DNA of 64,000 nt from Methylococcus sp. EFPC2. GTDB lineage: Bacteria > Pseudomonadota > Gammaproteobacteria > Methylococcales > Methylococcaceae. The notes under the pieces are model-generated. The model had not been told where the DNA came from. It was given only the letters and a program-made list of their open reading frames with translations, and did no database searches. How positions within the stretch are numbered: the first letter of the stretch is position 1; each line of letters opens with the position of its first letter. The position numbers were made by a program, and so were the translations under genes. The stretch covers positions 310,001 to 374,000 of the forward strand of contig NZ_CP070491.1 in assembly GCF_016925495.1 (NCBI RefSeq), written 5' to 3'. This document shows, piece after piece, positions 43,264-53,597 of this stretch.

Positions 43264-44922
43264 ATGTCCCATCAATCCGATCTCATCAGCACCGACATCC
43301 ACGCCTACCTTGCCCAGCACGAACGCAAGGAACTGCTGCGTTTCCTCACCTGCGGCAACGTCGACGACGGCAAGAGCACCCTGATCGGCCGGCTGCTGCA
43401 CGATTCCAAGATGATCTACGAGGATCATCTGGCCGCCATCCAGAAGGACAGCGTGAAATCCGGCACCACGGGCGACGACATCGATCTGGCCTTGCTGGTG
43501 GACGGTCTGCAGGCCGAGCGCGAGCAAGGCATCACCATCGACGTGGCCTACCGCTATTTCTCGACCGCCCAGCGCAAGTTCATCATCGCCGACACGCCGG
43601 GCCACGAGCAGTACACCCGCAACATGGCGACCGGCGCATCCACCTGCGACCTAGCCATCATCCTGATCGACGCCCGCCACGGGGTGCAGACCCAGACGCG
43701 GCGCCACAGCTTCATCGTGTCGCTGCTGGGCATCAAGCATGTGGTCGTGGCGATCAACAAGATGGATTTGCTGGGTTTCAGCCGCGAGACTTACGAAACG
43801 ATACGCGCGGACTATCTGGCGTTCGCCGACAAGCTGGCCCTGCGCGACATCCACTTCATCCCCATGTCCGCCCTGCGGGGCGACAACGTGGTCAACCGCA
43901 GCGAGGCGATGCCCTGGTTCGACGGCCTACCCCTGATGGAATTGCTGAACACCATCGAAATCGCCGACGACCAGAATTTCGACGATCTGCGCTTCCCCGT
44001 GCAATGGGTCAACCGGCCCAACCTGGACTTCCGCGGTTTCAGCGGCACCGTGGCCTCGGGTATCGTGCGCCGGGGCGACACGGTCATGGCCTTGCCGTCC
44101 CGCCGGACCAGCAAGGTCAAGGCCATCGTGACTTACGACGGCGATCAAGCCGAGGCCTTCCCCCCTCAGGCGGTCACGCTGACGCTGGAGGACGAGATCG
44201 ACGTCAGCCGCGGCGACATGCTGGTGCGGCCCGACAATCTGCCCCACCTCGGTTCGCGCTTCGAGGCGCACATCGTCTGGATGACCGAGAATCCGCTGAT
44301 TCCGGGGCGCCAGTACACGATCAAACAGACCACCCGCTGCGTCAGCGGGTCCATCCCGCGCATCCATTACCGCATCGACGTCAACACGCTGGCGCATCAT
44401 GCGGCCGACCGCCTGGCGCTCAACGAGATCGGCCGCTGCGAGATCGCCCTCAGCGCGCCCATCGCCTACGACGCCTACACCCGCTGCAAGACCACCGGCT
44501 CATTCATCGTCATCGACCGGCTGACCAATGCGACCGTCGGCGCCGGGATGATACTGGGGCCGGCCGAGTCCGACGGAGCCGTCCGCCACGTGAGCGCGGA
44601 AGAGCGCGCCGCCCGCTTCGGCCAGCGCGCCGTCACCTTGTGGCTGACCGGCGACAACCGGCGCGAGGTCGCCTACGCCCTGGAACGGCAGTTGTTCGAT
44701 CGCGGACACGCCGCCGCGGTGATCGACGAAGACGGCCGGGATATCCCGGCGGCATTGCTGGCCCGTAGCCTCAACCACGCGGGCCTGGTGTGTCTCGCCG
44801 CCGTCGCGGACGTGCCGCCCGTGGATGCCGGCAGCCTGGTGCTCCCGGCCGACGAGGTTGACGTGGAAAAAGTCATCGAACTGCTCGACCCCCTGGCCGG
44901 CAAGCAGGACTTCACGATCTGA
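43264..44922 (+). CDS. cysN: Sulfate adenylyltransferase large subunit with decayed APS-kinase tail
   Basis: 552 aa. The GTPase domain is EF-Tu-like: G1 [10 protein letters not shown]3 [12 protein letters not shown]4 INKMDLLG. The beta-barrel domains follow. After residue about 449 a segment [40 protein letters not shown] and [10 protein letters not shown] is collinear with the CysC APS kinase fused in CysNC proteins. The P-loop (GLSGAGKST in active kinases) is replaced by [10 protein letters not shown], and the rest of the domain is shortened. So GTP-driven APS synthesis should work, but APS kinase activity should not. No separate cysC is in the window. The ATG at 43264 is preferred to a TTG at 43258. 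Confidence 0.93.
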   Translation: MSHQSDLISTDIHAYLAQHERKELLRFLTCGNVDDGKSTLIGRLLHDSKMIYEDHLAAIQKDSVKSGTTGDDIDLALLVDGLQAEREQGITIDVAYRYFSTAQRKFIIADTPGHEQYTRNMATGASTCDLAIILIDARHGVQTQTRRHSFIVSLLGIKHVVVAINKMDLLGFSRETYETIRADYLAFADKLALRDIHFIPMSALRGDNVVNRSEAMPWFDGLPLMELLNTIEIADDQNFDDLRFPVQWVNRPNLDFRGFSGTVASGIVRRGDTVMALPSRRTSKVKAIVTYDGDQAEAFPPQAVTLTLEDEIDVSRGDMLVRPDNLPHLGSRFEAHIVWMTENPLIPGRQYTIKQTTRCVSGSIPRIHYRIDVNTLAHHAADRLALNEIGRCEIALSAPIAYDAYTRCKTTGSFIVIDRLTNATVGAGMILGPAESDGAVRHVSAEERAARFGQRAVTLWLTGDNRREVAYALERQLFDRGHAAAVIDEDGRDIPAALLARSLNHAGLVCLAAVADVPPVDAGSLVLPADEVDVEKVIELLDPLAGKQDFTI

Positions 44923-45097
44923 TACTCGGTCCTCATCGACGGAACCGGCCGCCCCGCGCATCGCGCGGACTCCCGCTACCGCCGGCACGGGACTATATTT
45001 TCCGGCGACCACACTGGCCGTTCGGCTGCCTCGAGCTAGCGTGCACCGCGCGAGCAGGCGTCGAACCGGCGAACGCAAGCCCACGGAAAAACACGAT

Positions 45098-45451
45098 ATG
45101 AAGACAGCATTAACCAGCGCCGCTCTCGCCCTGTCCTGCCTACTCGCCGCGTGCGCCGAGAATGCTCCGGCGAAGCGGACGGCACAAAAAGCCGATTTCG
45201 AACGCGGCATGCGTGTCTATCAAGCCACATGCGGCGTATGCCATGAAAGCGGACGCAACGGAGCGCCCTCTCTGGAAGACGTGGAAGAATGGGACGAGCG
45301 GTCTCTGGAATGGACCTCCCTGATGAAGGACCATGTCACGCACGGTTTCATGGGCATGACGGCGCAAGGAGGCCGCGCCCGGCTGAGCGAGCAGGACATA
45401 GCCGATGCTTTGTATTACATGACCATCAAGATCCGGGCGGAGGAGAATTGA
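45098..45451 (+). CDS. Lipoprotein c-type cytochrome (cytochrome c5-like)
   Basis: 117 aa. The signal peptide ends in lipobox LAAC (Cys19). A single heme site CGVCH (C45, C48, H49) lies in FERGMRVYQATCGVCHESG. Met residues in HGFMGMTAQG can supply the distal ligand, and LSEQDIADALYYM is the usual last helix. It is a periplasmic electron carrier held by a lipid anchor. The operon partner is unclear; glnE follows 37 bases later. Confidence 0.88.
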   Translation: MKTALTSAALALSCLLAACAENAPAKRTAQKADFERGMRVYQATCGVCHESGRNGAPSLEDVEEWDERSLEWTSLMKDHVTHGFMGMTAQGGRARLSEQDIADALYYMTIKIRAEEN

Positions 45452-45488
45452 TGCGGCCGGCAATCCTTGCTAGGCCCGCCGCATCGTG

Positions 45489-48353
45489 ATGCAGCCTCGT
45501 TTCACCGGGCTGCCGGCTGAGTTGAAGCTCGCGGCCGAAAACCTTTGGGCCGATTTCCTCGCAAGCGGCATCGCGATCCCCGACCTGCCGGTCGAGCGCG
45601 GTGCGCTTCTGGAAGGAAGCCTGGGAACGGTCTGGGCCGCCAGCCCCTTCGTCGCGGAGCAATGCGTGCGGCGGCCGGCCTCATGGTTCGAATTGCTGAC
45701 CGGCGAATTGCTGTTCGAGGCCAGGGCCGAATCCTCTTGCCGGCGCGAGTTGGCGGCCCTGCTGGCCGGGGCTGGGACGGAAGCGGAGCTGATGGCCATC
45801 CTGCGCTACTTCCGCAACCGCGAGATGGTGCGCGTCGCCTGGCGCGACATCGCCGGCTGGGCGAATCTGGACGAAACCCTGGCCGATCTCTCGAACCTGG
45901 CCGAAGCCTGCGTGGCCGAGAGCCTGGAGTGGCTGTTTCTGCGCGCCTGCGAGTTGCGCGGTACGCCGCTGAACCGGGGCGGCCAGCCTCAGCGCCTGGT
46001 GGTGTTGGGTATGGGCAAGCTGGGCGCGCGCGAGCTGAATTATTCCTCGGACATCGATCTGATCTTCGCCTACGAGGAAGAAGGCCAGTTGCCGGACAAG
46101 AAAGAGACCAGCTACTCCGAGTTCTATACCCGGCTGGGCCGCTCCCTGGTCAAGGTGCTGGACGAGGTTACCGGCGACGGCTTCGTCTTTCGCGTCGACA
46201 TGCGGCTCCGCCCCTTCGGCGATGCCGGCCCCCTGGCCATGAGTTTCGACGCCATGGAGCGCTATTACCAGAGCCAGGCGCGCGAATGGGAGCGCTACGC
46301 CATGGTCAAGGCGCGGGCGATCGCGGGCGATGCGCCGGCCATCCGCGCGCTGGACGACATCCGCCGGCCTTTCGTCTACCGGCGTTACCTCGATTACCGC
46401 GCCTTCGGCGAGCTGCGCGAGTTGAAGCGCAAGATCGCCCTGGAACTGCAGCGCAAGGACCGGCAGGACAACGTCAAGCTGGGGCCGGGCGGCATCCGCG
46501 AGATCGAATTCATAGGCCAGGCTTTCCAGCTCATCCGCGGAGGACAGGAAAAGCGCCTGCGCGAGCGGGACATCCTGACGGTCCTGGACCGGCTGGGCGA
46601 ACTGGAACATCTGCCCAGGAATATCGTGCAGCGGTTGAAGGAGGCCTACCGCTTCCTGCGCCTGACGGAAAACCGCATCCAGCAATACGCCGACCAGCAG
46701 ACCCACGACCTGCCCGCCGACCCGTTGCGCCGCCTGGCTCTGGCCCACGGCATGGGATACGCCGACTGGAACGGGTTCAAGGCCGCTCTGGATGCCGTGC
46801 GCCTCGGGGTGCACGAGATCTTCGAGCAGGTGATATCCGCGCCGCAGACCGCCGAAGGCGAAACCGAAAACCGCCAGTGGCTGGAGCAGGACGATGCCAT
46901 GTGGCGCAAATCCCTGATCGAGCTGGGCTTGCGGGAGCCCGAGCCCTTGCTGCCCCTGCTGCTCGCCTTCGGGCAGTCGACCGCCATACGGCGCGTCACG
47001 ACCCGCGGCGCCGCCGAGCTGAACCGGATCATGCCGCTGCTGCTGCGGGCCGTCGGCGGTGTCCAGGAGCCGGCCGAAACGCTGGCGCGCATCCTCAAGG
47101 TGCTCGAAGCCATCGCCGGCCGCAACGTCTATTTCACCCTGCTGGCCGAGAATCCCCTGGCCTTGTCGCAGCTGGTGAAACTGGCGGCGGCCAGCTCCTG
47201 GATCACCCAGTACATCGCCGACCATCCGCTGCTGCTGGACGACTTGCTGGATCCGGCAGGCCTCTACACGCCGCTCAGCCGCGAACAACTGCGGGCCGAA
47301 CTGGACGCCCGTCTCGGTTCGGTGGACACCGGCGACACCGAGCAGTTGATGACCGTGCTGCGCCAGTTCAAGCAATCCAATGTTTTGCGCATCGCCGTGG
47401 CCGATATCATGGGGGTCATCCCCATCATGGTGGTCAGCGACTATCTCACCTGGCTGGCCGAAGTCCTCGTCGAGGAAGCGCTCGCCCGCGCCTGGCAGCA
47501 GACCTGCGAACGCCACGGCCCGCCGCCGGGAGGGCAGGGCGATCGCGTTCAGGGTTTCGCGGTGATCGCCTACGGCAAGGCCGGAGGTATCGAACTGGGC
47601 TACGCCTCGGATCTGGATTTGGTATTTCTCTACGGCGGCGTGGACGACAACGCGGTCACCCAGGGCGCGAGCCCCATCCCCAGCGCGCAGTTTTACGCGC
47701 GGGTGGCCAAGCGCATGATCTCCATCCTCACCACCCAGATGTTGTCGGGAGCGCTCTACGAGATCGATCTGCGCCTGCGGCCCAGCGGCAGTTCCGGCCT
47801 GCTGGTGAGCAGCCTGGCGGCTTACCAGCATTACCAGTTGCACGAGTCCTGGACCTGGGAGCAGCAGGCCCTGGTGCGAGCGCGCTTCATCGCGGGCGAC
47901 CCCGCGGTGGGCGAGCGGTTTCTGGCCATACGCCGGCAAAGCCTGGCCCGTCCGCGCGAGATCGGCACCCTGCGGCGCGAGGTGAGGGAGATGCGCGAGA
48001 AGATGCGGATCAACCTGGAGCACAAGGACAGCGCGCTGTTCGACCTCAAGCAAGGCGCGGGCGGTATTGCCGACATCGAGTTTCTTGTACAATTCGGCGT
48101 TCTTTCGGGCGCTTCCGAACACCCCGACGCGCTCACGCGCTGGACCGACGTGGTGCGGCTGCTGGAGTCCTTGCGGGACAGCGGATTTCTCTCGGCGGAC
48201 GATGCGGCCCTGCTGAAACAGGCCTACTGCCGCTACCGCGAACTCGGCCATAGGGCGGCGCTGCTGGATCAGTCCGCGCTGGCGCCGCCGGCCGAGTTCG
48301 CCGATCTGCGCGACCGTGTCCTATCGATTTGGCGCACCTACCTGGAAGGCTAG
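45489..48353 (+). CDS. glnE: Bifunctional glutamine synthetase adenylyltransferase/deadenylase
   Basis: 954 aa. It controls nitrogen assimilation by adding or removing AMP on glutamine synthetase, in response to PII. The N-terminal (deadenylating) nucleotidyltransferase domain has VVLGMGKLGARELNYSSDID, and the C-terminal (adenylylating) one has AYGKAGGIELGYASDLDL. Each is followed by its GlnD-like helical domain. Both DxD metal motifs are intact. An upstream GTG at 45486 is an alternative start. Confidence 0.97.
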   Translation: MQPRFTGLPAELKLAAENLWADFLASGIAIPDLPVERGALLEGSLGTVWAASPFVAEQCVRRPASWFELLTGELLFEARAESSCRRELAALLAGAGTEAELMAILRYFRNREMVRVAWRDIAGWANLDETLADLSNLAEACVAESLEWLFLRACELRGTPLNRGGQPQRLVVLGMGKLGARELNYSSDIDLIFAYEEEGQLPDKKETSYSEFYTRLGRSLVKVLDEVTGDGFVFRVDMRLRPFGDAGPLAMSFDAMERYYQSQAREWERYAMVKARAIAGDAPAIRALDDIRRPFVYRRYLDYRAFGELRELKRKIALELQRKDRQDNVKLGPGGIREIEFIGQAFQLIRGGQEKRLRERDILTVLDRLGELEHLPRNIVQRLKEAYRFLRLTENRIQQYADQQTHDLPADPLRRLALAHGMGYADWNGFKAALDAVRLGVHEIFEQVISAPQTAEGETENRQWLEQDDAMWRKSLIELGLREPEPLLPLLLAFGQSTAIRRVTTRGAAELNRIMPLLLRAVGGVQEPAETLARILKVLEAIAGRNVYFTLLAENPLALSQLVKLAAASSWITQYIADHPLLLDDLLDPAGLYTPLSREQLRAELDARLGSVDTGDTEQLMTVLRQFKQSNVLRIAVADIMGVIPIMVVSDYLTWLAEVLVEEALARAWQQTCERHGPPPGGQGDRVQGFAVIAYGKAGGIELGYASDLDLVFLYGGVDDNAVTQGASPIPSAQFYARVAKRMISILTTQMLSGALYEIDLRLRPSGSSGLLVSSLAAYQHYQLHESWTWEQQALVRARFIAGDPAVGERFLAIRRQSLARPREIGTLRREVREMREKMRINLEHKDSALFDLKQGAGGIADIEFLVQFGVLSGASEHPDALTRWTDVVRLLESLRDSGFLSADDAALLKQAYCRYRELGHRAALLDQSALAPPAEFADLRDRVLSIWRTYLEG

Positions 48354-48396
48354 GCGCCCGACCTTATACCCATAAACCTGAACGGGAGAACGATCA

Positions 48397-49320
48397 ATGG
48401 CGATGGATGACAGAGACGGCGTCATCTGGCTGGACGGCGAATGGCTGCCCTGGCGGGAAGCCAAGACCCACGTGCTGACCCACACCCTGCACTACGGCTG
48501 CGGCGTGTTCGAAGGCGTGCGCGCTTACAACACGGAGCGCGGGACGGCGATTTTCCGCCTGCGCGACCACACCGACCGGCTGTTCCGTTCGGCTCACATC
48601 ATGCACATGAAGCTGCCCTACGATAAGGACACCCTGGACGCCGTGCAGCTCGACGCCTTGCGCCGCAACCACCTGTCCAGCGCCTATCTCCGGCCCATGG
48701 CTTTCCTGGGCGCCGAAGGCATGGGCCTGCATGCGGCCAATTTGAACGTCCACGTCATGGTCGCGGCCTGGGAATGGGGCAGCTATCTGGGTGCCGAAAA
48801 CATGGAGAAGGGCATCAAGGTGCGCACTTCCTCCTACACCCGCAATCATGTCAACAGCGTGATGAGCAAGGCCAAGGCCAACGGCAACTACGTCAATTCC
48901 ATACTGGCGGTCCGCGAAGCCGTCGAGGCCGGTTGCGACGAGGCTCTGCTGCTGGACCATGAGGGCTATGTGGCGGAAGGCAGCGGCGAGAACTTCTTCA
49001 TCGTACGCAAAGGCAAGCTTTACACGCCGGATCTGACCTCCGCGCTGGAAGGCATCACCCGCGAAACCATACTGACCATCGCCGCCGAACAGGGGCTGCA
49101 AGTGATCGAAAAGCGCATCACCCGCGACGAGGTCTATATTGCCGACGAAGCTTTCTTCACCGGCACCGCCGCCGAAGTCACGCCCATTCGCGAGCTGGAC
49201 GGGCGCAGCATAGGCTCGGGCGGGCGCGGTCCTATCACGGCCAAGCTGCAAGCGCTCTATTTCGACTACGTCTACGGCCGGCGAGCCGATCACGCCGACT
49301 GGTTGAGCCATACCGGCTGA
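48397..49320 (+). CDS. ilvE: Branched-chain amino acid aminotransferase
   Basis: 307 aa, PLP-dependent fold type IV. It makes Val, Leu and Ile from their 2-oxo acids. The N-terminus has WLDGEWLPWREAKTHVLTHT and GVFEGVRAY; the PLP-lysine region reads VNSVMSKAKANGNYVNSILA; EGSGENFF and GTAAEVTPI are family motifs. GGGAGAA-type ribosome binding site (GGGAGAA, about 12 bases upstream) supports the start. It lies 43 bases after glnE. Confidence 0.96.
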   Translation: MAMDDRDGVIWLDGEWLPWREAKTHVLTHTLHYGCGVFEGVRAYNTERGTAIFRLRDHTDRLFRSAHIMHMKLPYDKDTLDAVQLDALRRNHLSSAYLRPMAFLGAEGMGLHAANLNVHVMVAAWEWGSYLGAENMEKGIKVRTSSYTRNHVNSVMSKAKANGNYVNSILAVREAVEAGCDEALLLDHEGYVAEGSGENFFIVRKGKLYTPDLTSALEGITRETILTIAAEQGLQVIEKRITRDEVYIADEAFFTGTAAEVTPIRELDGRSIGSGGRGPITAKLQALYFDYVYGRRADHADWLSHTG

Positions 49321-49352
49321 TTACGCCGGGCTTAATTCTTCACGCCCCCTTG

Positions 49353-49379
49353 CCGGGACATTCTTGCAGGATGTCCCGG
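49353..49379 (+). terminator. Hairpin after ilvE
   Basis: CCGGGACAT (49353-49361) and ATGTCCCGG (49371-49379) form a perfect 9-bp stem with a 9-nt loop, 32 bases after the ilvE stop. There is no T run, so factor-independent termination is uncertain. The rest of the ~300-base gap to mutL shows nothing recognisable. Confidence 0.5.
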
Positions 49380-49617
49380 ACGCTCCCTTCGTTACCGAGC
49401 CTTACGCCTATCCCCTGCTGGAACCCGCTACGGCTCGGGTTGGCGGCGCTAAGGCGCAACCGGCATCAGCACATCCCCAGGCGTCCGCGCCCGTTCCGTG
49501 GCCTTGCATGATAAGGGCTTAGGCCCGCGACGAATGTTTAAAGACCCGCAGCGTCCAGCGGTCCGGTAAAATGGAGCGGCCGGTTTTATAGCCATCCATC
49601 CAACAACGGCCTGCACC

Positions 49618-51453
49618 ATGCCCATCCGCCAGCTTCCTCCCCAATTGATCAATCAAATCGCCGCCGGCGAGGTGGTCGAACGGCCCGCGTCGGTGGTCAA
49701 GGAACTGGTCGAAAACAGCTTCGACGCCGGTGCGGGATCGGTGGAGGTCGATATCGAGCAGGGCGGCTCGCGGCTGATCCGCATCCGCGACAACGGCTGT
49801 GGTATCCCGCGCGACGAACTGGCGCTGGCGCTGGCGCGTCACGCCACCAGCAAGATCGCCAGCCTGGACGATCTGGAGCGGGTGGCCAGCATGGGCTTTC
49901 GCGGCGAGGCCTTGCCCAGCATCAGCTCGGTGGCGCGGCTCAGCCTGACCTCGCGCACGGCGGGGGCCGACGCCGCCTGGCGCATCCTGGCCGACGGCAC
50001 CGAGCAGGGCTACGACATCCAGCCGGCGGCGCATCCGCCCGGCACTACCCTGGAAGTGCGCGACCTGTTCTACAACACCCCGGCGCGGCGCAAATTTCTC
50101 AAGACCGAGAAGACCGAATTCGGCCACATCGAGACTTTGCTGAGGCGCATGGCCTTGAGCCGCTTCGAGACCGGCTTCGTGCTGCACCACAACCAGCGCG
50201 AAGTGCTGAACCTCAAGCCGGCCGCTACCGACGCCGGGCGGGAGAAGCGCTTGGCGCTGGTGTGCGGCGAAGAATTTCTTGGCAATTCGCTGGCGGTCAG
50301 TTACCAAGCCTCGGGCCTCAGCCTGAGCGGCTGGGTCGGCCTGCCCACCTTTTCCCGCGGCCAGGCGGACATGCAGTTCTTCTACGTCAACGGCCGGCTG
50401 GTGCGCGACAAGCTGGTCGCCCATGCCTTGCGGCAGGCCTACCACGACGTGCTTTATCACGGCCGCCAGCCGGTTTACGTGCTTTATCTGGAACTGGACC
50501 CGGCCCTGGTCGACGTCAACGCCCACCCCGCCAAGCTGGAAGTGCGCTTTCGCGAAGGCCGGCTGGTGCACGATTTCCTATTCAGCGCCCTGCACCGCTG
50601 CCTGGCCGACGACCGGCCCGGCGCGAGCGTGCCCGAATCTTACGAATCAAACGAAACGATCCGGTCCGTCGAGGCGGAGCCGTTCTTACAGGCTGCTGCC
50701 GACGTCGAGACGGTTGCTACAGCCCCCGCTTATGCCCCGCGCCGCCCGCCAGCGCAGGCCAGTTTGCCCTTGCAGGTGCGGGAAACCCTCAGCGCCTTGC
50801 AAACTTTGTATGCAGCGTCGCACGAATCGACGCGGGTTCAGGTCCACCAACCGCCCGAGGATACGGCTCACCCGCCCTTGGGCCAGGCCATCGCCCATCT
50901 GCACAACATCTACATCCTGGCGGAAACCCGCAACGGCCTGGTACTGGTGGATGCCCATGCCGCCCACGAGCGGGTGACTTACGAAAAACTCAAGCGCCAG
51001 TTTCAGGCCGGTTCCATCGCCAGCCAGCGCCTGCTGCTTCCGGTGCGGGTGCGCGTGACCGAAGCCGAGACGGAGCTGGCGGAGGAGCACGCCGCCGATT
51101 TCGAGAAACTGGGCCTGGAATTGAGCCGCAGCGGCCTGGATACCCTGCTGGTCAGAGCTCTGCCGGCCTTGTTGAGCGCCGAGCGGGCCGAACAACTGGT
51201 GCGTGACCTGCTGGCCGATCTCAATCAGCAAGGCCGCAGTTTCCGCCTGGAACAGGCGCTGAATCAGGTGCTCGCCACCATGGCCTGTCACGGCTCCGTC
51301 CGCGCCCAGCGCCGACTCACCACCGCGGAAATGAATGCCTTGCTGCGCGAAATGGAGGCGACCGAAAACTGCGGCCAATGCAACCACGGCCGACCGACCT
51401 GGATCGAACTGGGCGCCAAGGATTTGGACCGGTTTTTCATGCGGGGGCAGTGA
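49618..51453 (+). CDS. mutL: DNA mismatch repair protein MutL
   Basis: 611 aa. The GHKL ATPase domain holds [23 protein letters not shown] and [14 protein letters not shown]. The C-terminal dimerisation domain has [12 protein letters not shown], which fits the MutL endonuclease motif DQHA(x)2E(x)4E except Gln to Ala, and ends with CNHGRPTW, similar to the zinc-site CPHGRP. A latent nicking activity is therefore plausible, in contrast to E. coli MutL. The linker is Pro/Ala-rich. Confidence 0.97.
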   Translation: MPIRQLPPQLINQIAAGEVVERPASVVKELVENSFDAGAGSVEVDIEQGGSRLIRIRDNGCGIPRDELALALARHATSKIASLDDLERVASMGFRGEALPSISSVARLSLTSRTAGADAAWRILADGTEQGYDIQPAAHPPGTTLEVRDLFYNTPARRKFLKTEKTEFGHIETLLRRMALSRFETGFVLHHNQREVLNLKPAATDAGREKRLALVCGEEFLGNSLAVSYQASGLSLSGWVGLPTFSRGQADMQFFYVNGRLVRDKLVAHALRQAYHDVLYHGRQPVYVLYLELDPALVDVNAHPAKLEVRFREGRLVHDFLFSALHRCLADDRPGASVPESYESNETIRSVEAEPFLQAAADVETVATAPAYAPRRPPAQASLPLQVRETLSALQTLYAASHESTRVQVHQPPEDTAHPPLGQAIAHLHNIYILAETRNGLVLVDAHAAHERVTYEKLKRQFQAGSIASQRLLLPVRVRVTEAETELAEEHAADFEKLGLELSRSGLDTLLVRALPALLSAERAEQLVRDLLADLNQQGRSFRLEQALNQVLATMACHGSVRAQRRLTTAEMNALLREMEATENCGQCNHGRPTWIELGAKDLDRFFMRGQ

Positions 51454-51564
51454 GCCTAACGGATCGCCCTAAGGGTATCCGCCCCATGGTGTTGCATGCG
51501 CAGCGATGAAGGGTATCTATATCACTACCCCGGTGCCTAATCGGAAGAATGAGGATAGCCGGTG

Positions 51565-52173
51565 ATGACCATGACGGACGAGTTTCGCAACATCGGACAA
51601 CAACGCCTGGCGAACATCGAGCCGCTAAGCGCAGGCATTAACGCTTGGAAAACCTGGTTGCAGGATTACCGACTCGGCGGCGGACATGCCGATAACGTTT
51701 ACGTATGGCTTGCCTGTACCTTGGCGCTGGAGTCCGTTGCGGCCGGAAATTTCGGCGTGGGCTGCGTGTTGGTCGATGGCCAGGGAGCCTTGGCGGTTCA
51801 AGGGCACAATCGGGTATTCACGCCGCACTTCCGCAGCGATTTACACGCCGAGATGGTCGTCATGGATGAGTTCGAGGATGCCCATCCCGAGCCGGTCGGT
51901 TTGGAAGCTTATACCCTGTATACCTCGCTTGAACCCTGCCCCATGTGTTTGGTGCGATTGAGCACGTCCGGTATCGGCAAAGTACTGTACGCGGCGCCCG
52001 ATGTGGAGGGTGGCATGGTAAGCCGCTCGAGTCTGCTGCCGCCTTTTTGGCTCGACTTGGCTCAGCGAAAAACCTTCGGTCAGGCCCACTGCGCGCAGGA
52101 TCTGGTTCATGCCGCGAACCAGATCTTCCTGCTCAACCTGGACGAATTGGTCGCAAGAGTTAAGGCAAGGTGA
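51565..52173 (+). CDS. Zinc-dependent nucleoside/nucleobase deaminase family protein
   Basis: About 202 aa. It has the cytidine deaminase-like fold with HAEMVVMDEFED (zinc His and catalytic Glu) and EPCPMCLVRLSTSGIGKV (two zinc Cys). The layout is nearest to guanine/cytosine or tRNA-adenosine deaminase relatives, but an extra ~45-residue N-terminus precedes the domain. The substrate is unknown. GAGGA at 51551-51555 is the ribosome binding site; GTG 51562 and ATG 51571 are alternative starts. Confidence 0.85.
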   Translation: MTMTDEFRNIGQQRLANIEPLSAGINAWKTWLQDYRLGGGHADNVYVWLACTLALESVAAGNFGVGCVLVDGQGALAVQGHNRVFTPHFRSDLHAEMVVMDEFEDAHPEPVGLEAYTLYTSLEPCPMCLVRLSTSGIGKVLYAAPDVEGGMVSRSSLLPPFWLDLAQRKTFGQAHCAQDLVHAANQIFLLNLDELVARVKAR

Positions 52174-52203
52174 GCCCGGCCGTCAGCACGCCAAGAGTCG
52201 GGT

Positions 52204-52875
52204 TCAATGATGGTGGTCATCGCCGTCAGCTTTGACCAGGGCTCGATGCAGATAGTCGGCGATCAGACCGATCCCGTTGTCGTCCAGGCCCAGATAATCG
52301 CCGGGATTTTCCAGTTTCTGCACGGGGATTTCCCGTTCGCTCAGGGTCTGTTCCATTTTCTCCAGCGATTCCGGAGCTTGCGGTTCCAGGCCGGCCCCGA
52401 CCAGCAACACGGGCGGCTTGGAGGCCGGGGTATCGAAGCCGATCCTGTTTGGCTCCAGCCCCCCTGCGATGGCGACGACGGCACCTAAAGGCCGCTCGCG
52501 GCGCAATGCCGCGTAGAGCGCGAGTTCGGCGCCTTGGGCGAACCCTACCAGGGCCAGTCGATCGCCGGTCAGCTTGCGTCTGGCGAGGGCCGCATCGATG
52601 AAGGTGTTCAGGCGCTCGGCGGCTGCCGGGTAGCCGTCGCCCGTTTGTCCTGCCTGGGGCGGCGATAGCCATTGCCGTCCACCATCGTCCGATTTGACCG
52701 GCCAGGGCGCATGCGGAGCGAGGAATTCCGCTTTGCCCAGGATGGGCGCCCACTCGGGCGCCAGACCGATGACCTCGTCGCCGTTGGAGCCGGCGTCGTG
52801 CAGCAGGACGACGATATATTTGGGTTTGCCGCAGGATAGCGGCGGCTGGCTCGGGCCTTCCAGATCGGTTGCCAT
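52204..52875 (-). CDS. Esterase-fold (phospholipase/carboxylesterase-like) pseudoenzyme
   Basis: 223 aa from ATG 52875. The alpha/beta-hydrolase fold of the phospholipase/carboxylesterase family is evident: YIVVLLHDAGSNGDEVIGLA, FLAPHAPWPV and LVGFAQGAELALYAALR. In active members the last motif is GFSQGA, with the nucleophilic Ser; here it is Ala. The expected Asp (DxxVP) reads LEPQAP and the expected His (GHxI) reads PGDYLGLDD, so all three triad residues appear lost. The frame is intact, which argues for a non-catalytic role such as binding. The C-terminus is DGDDHHH, a possible metal-binding tail. It converges on the deaminase gene. Confidence 0.82.
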   Translation of the reverse strand: MATDLEGPSQPPLSCGKPKYIVVLLHDAGSNGDEVIGLAPEWAPILGKAEFLAPHAPWPVKSDDGGRQWLSPPQAGQTGDGYPAAAERLNTFIDAALARRKLTGDRLALVGFAQGAELALYAALRRERPLGAVVAIAGGLEPNRIGFDTPASKPPVLLVGAGLEPQAPESLEKMEQTLSEREIPVQKLENPGDYLGLDDNGIGLIADYLHRALVKADGDDHHH

Positions 52876-53150
52876 GCTTCGGTGTCTCCGGTGGGTATCT
52901 GGTCGGGACATTGTCATCCGCGCGTCCGTACTTGCAAACGCCCCCGGCGCGGGTTAATCCCGGCGGATGAGCCCGTAAGCCCCGAACGCCGCGGCCTGCA
53001 CGCCTCACCGGCGATTTTCGGAAATAGAGAACTGCCGGACAGAGGGCTTTTGATCGGCGTGCGTCGGGAGATAATCGAGCCGTCCGGCCCGTGGCAAAGC
53101 ATCGCTTGGTCACCGGGCCGGACGAAACCGACAGGACTACGTGGAAGGCG

Positions 53151-53474
53151 ATGAACCCTATCAACTCACTGATCCGCTTGATCGACGGCGCGCTTTCGAC
53201 CCAGGTGATGTTCCGCGACGGTACGATGGTCACGCGGTTTCGGCCGCACGACATCATCGCCCGGGGAAGCGTGGAGGCCGGGGTGGTGGTGGTACGCGGG
53301 GTGGTTGTCGCCGATGCTCAGGCTGCCGAGGACCGCGTCATTCCGCTCTGCGACATCAGCGGTGTTTTCAGCGAGCGACCGCAGCAGACTTTCGCCGCAG
53401 ATCCCGAGTTTCTCCGGCGTAACCCGGTTCCGCGAGGGTGGACGACGATACACACCCTGGCCCGGCGGGTGTGA
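53151..53474 (+). CDS. Hypothetical protein
   Basis: 107 aa from ATG 53151, with GGAAGG close upstream as ribosome binding site. The frame is open upstream to 53091, but that part is not needed. Sequence such as VMFRDGTMVTRFRPHDIIARG and EAGVVVVRGVVVADAQAAED suggests a small beta-rich protein. I do not recognise a family. It is flanked by the dead esterase (divergent) and another unknown gene. Confidence 0.5.
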   Translation: MNPINSLIRLIDGALSTQVMFRDGTMVTRFRPHDIIARGSVEAGVVVVRGVVVADAQAAEDRVIPLCDISGVFSERPQQTFAADPEFLRRNPVPRGWTTIHTLARRV

Positions 53475-53597
53475 GCCCGGTCGAGGCTAGCGGTTGGGCG
53501 AACCGGAAGCGGACGTCATGTCGGTATAGAACCCAAACCCGACCCATCACCGCGGGAAGGGCTAGCACAGACCTCCTGACACTTAAAAGACACGACC

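Noticed and set aside
45681-48251. 856-codon open frame antisense to glnE, and the 902-codon +1 frame at 45545
   Set aside because: Both are shadows of glnE, which is complete and conserved; their translations are Arg/Gly or Gln/His-rich with no motif.
52226-53257. 343-codon minus-strand frame over the esterase region
   Set aside because: It is a shifted frame of the esterase-fold gene; its translation lacks any hydrolase pattern.
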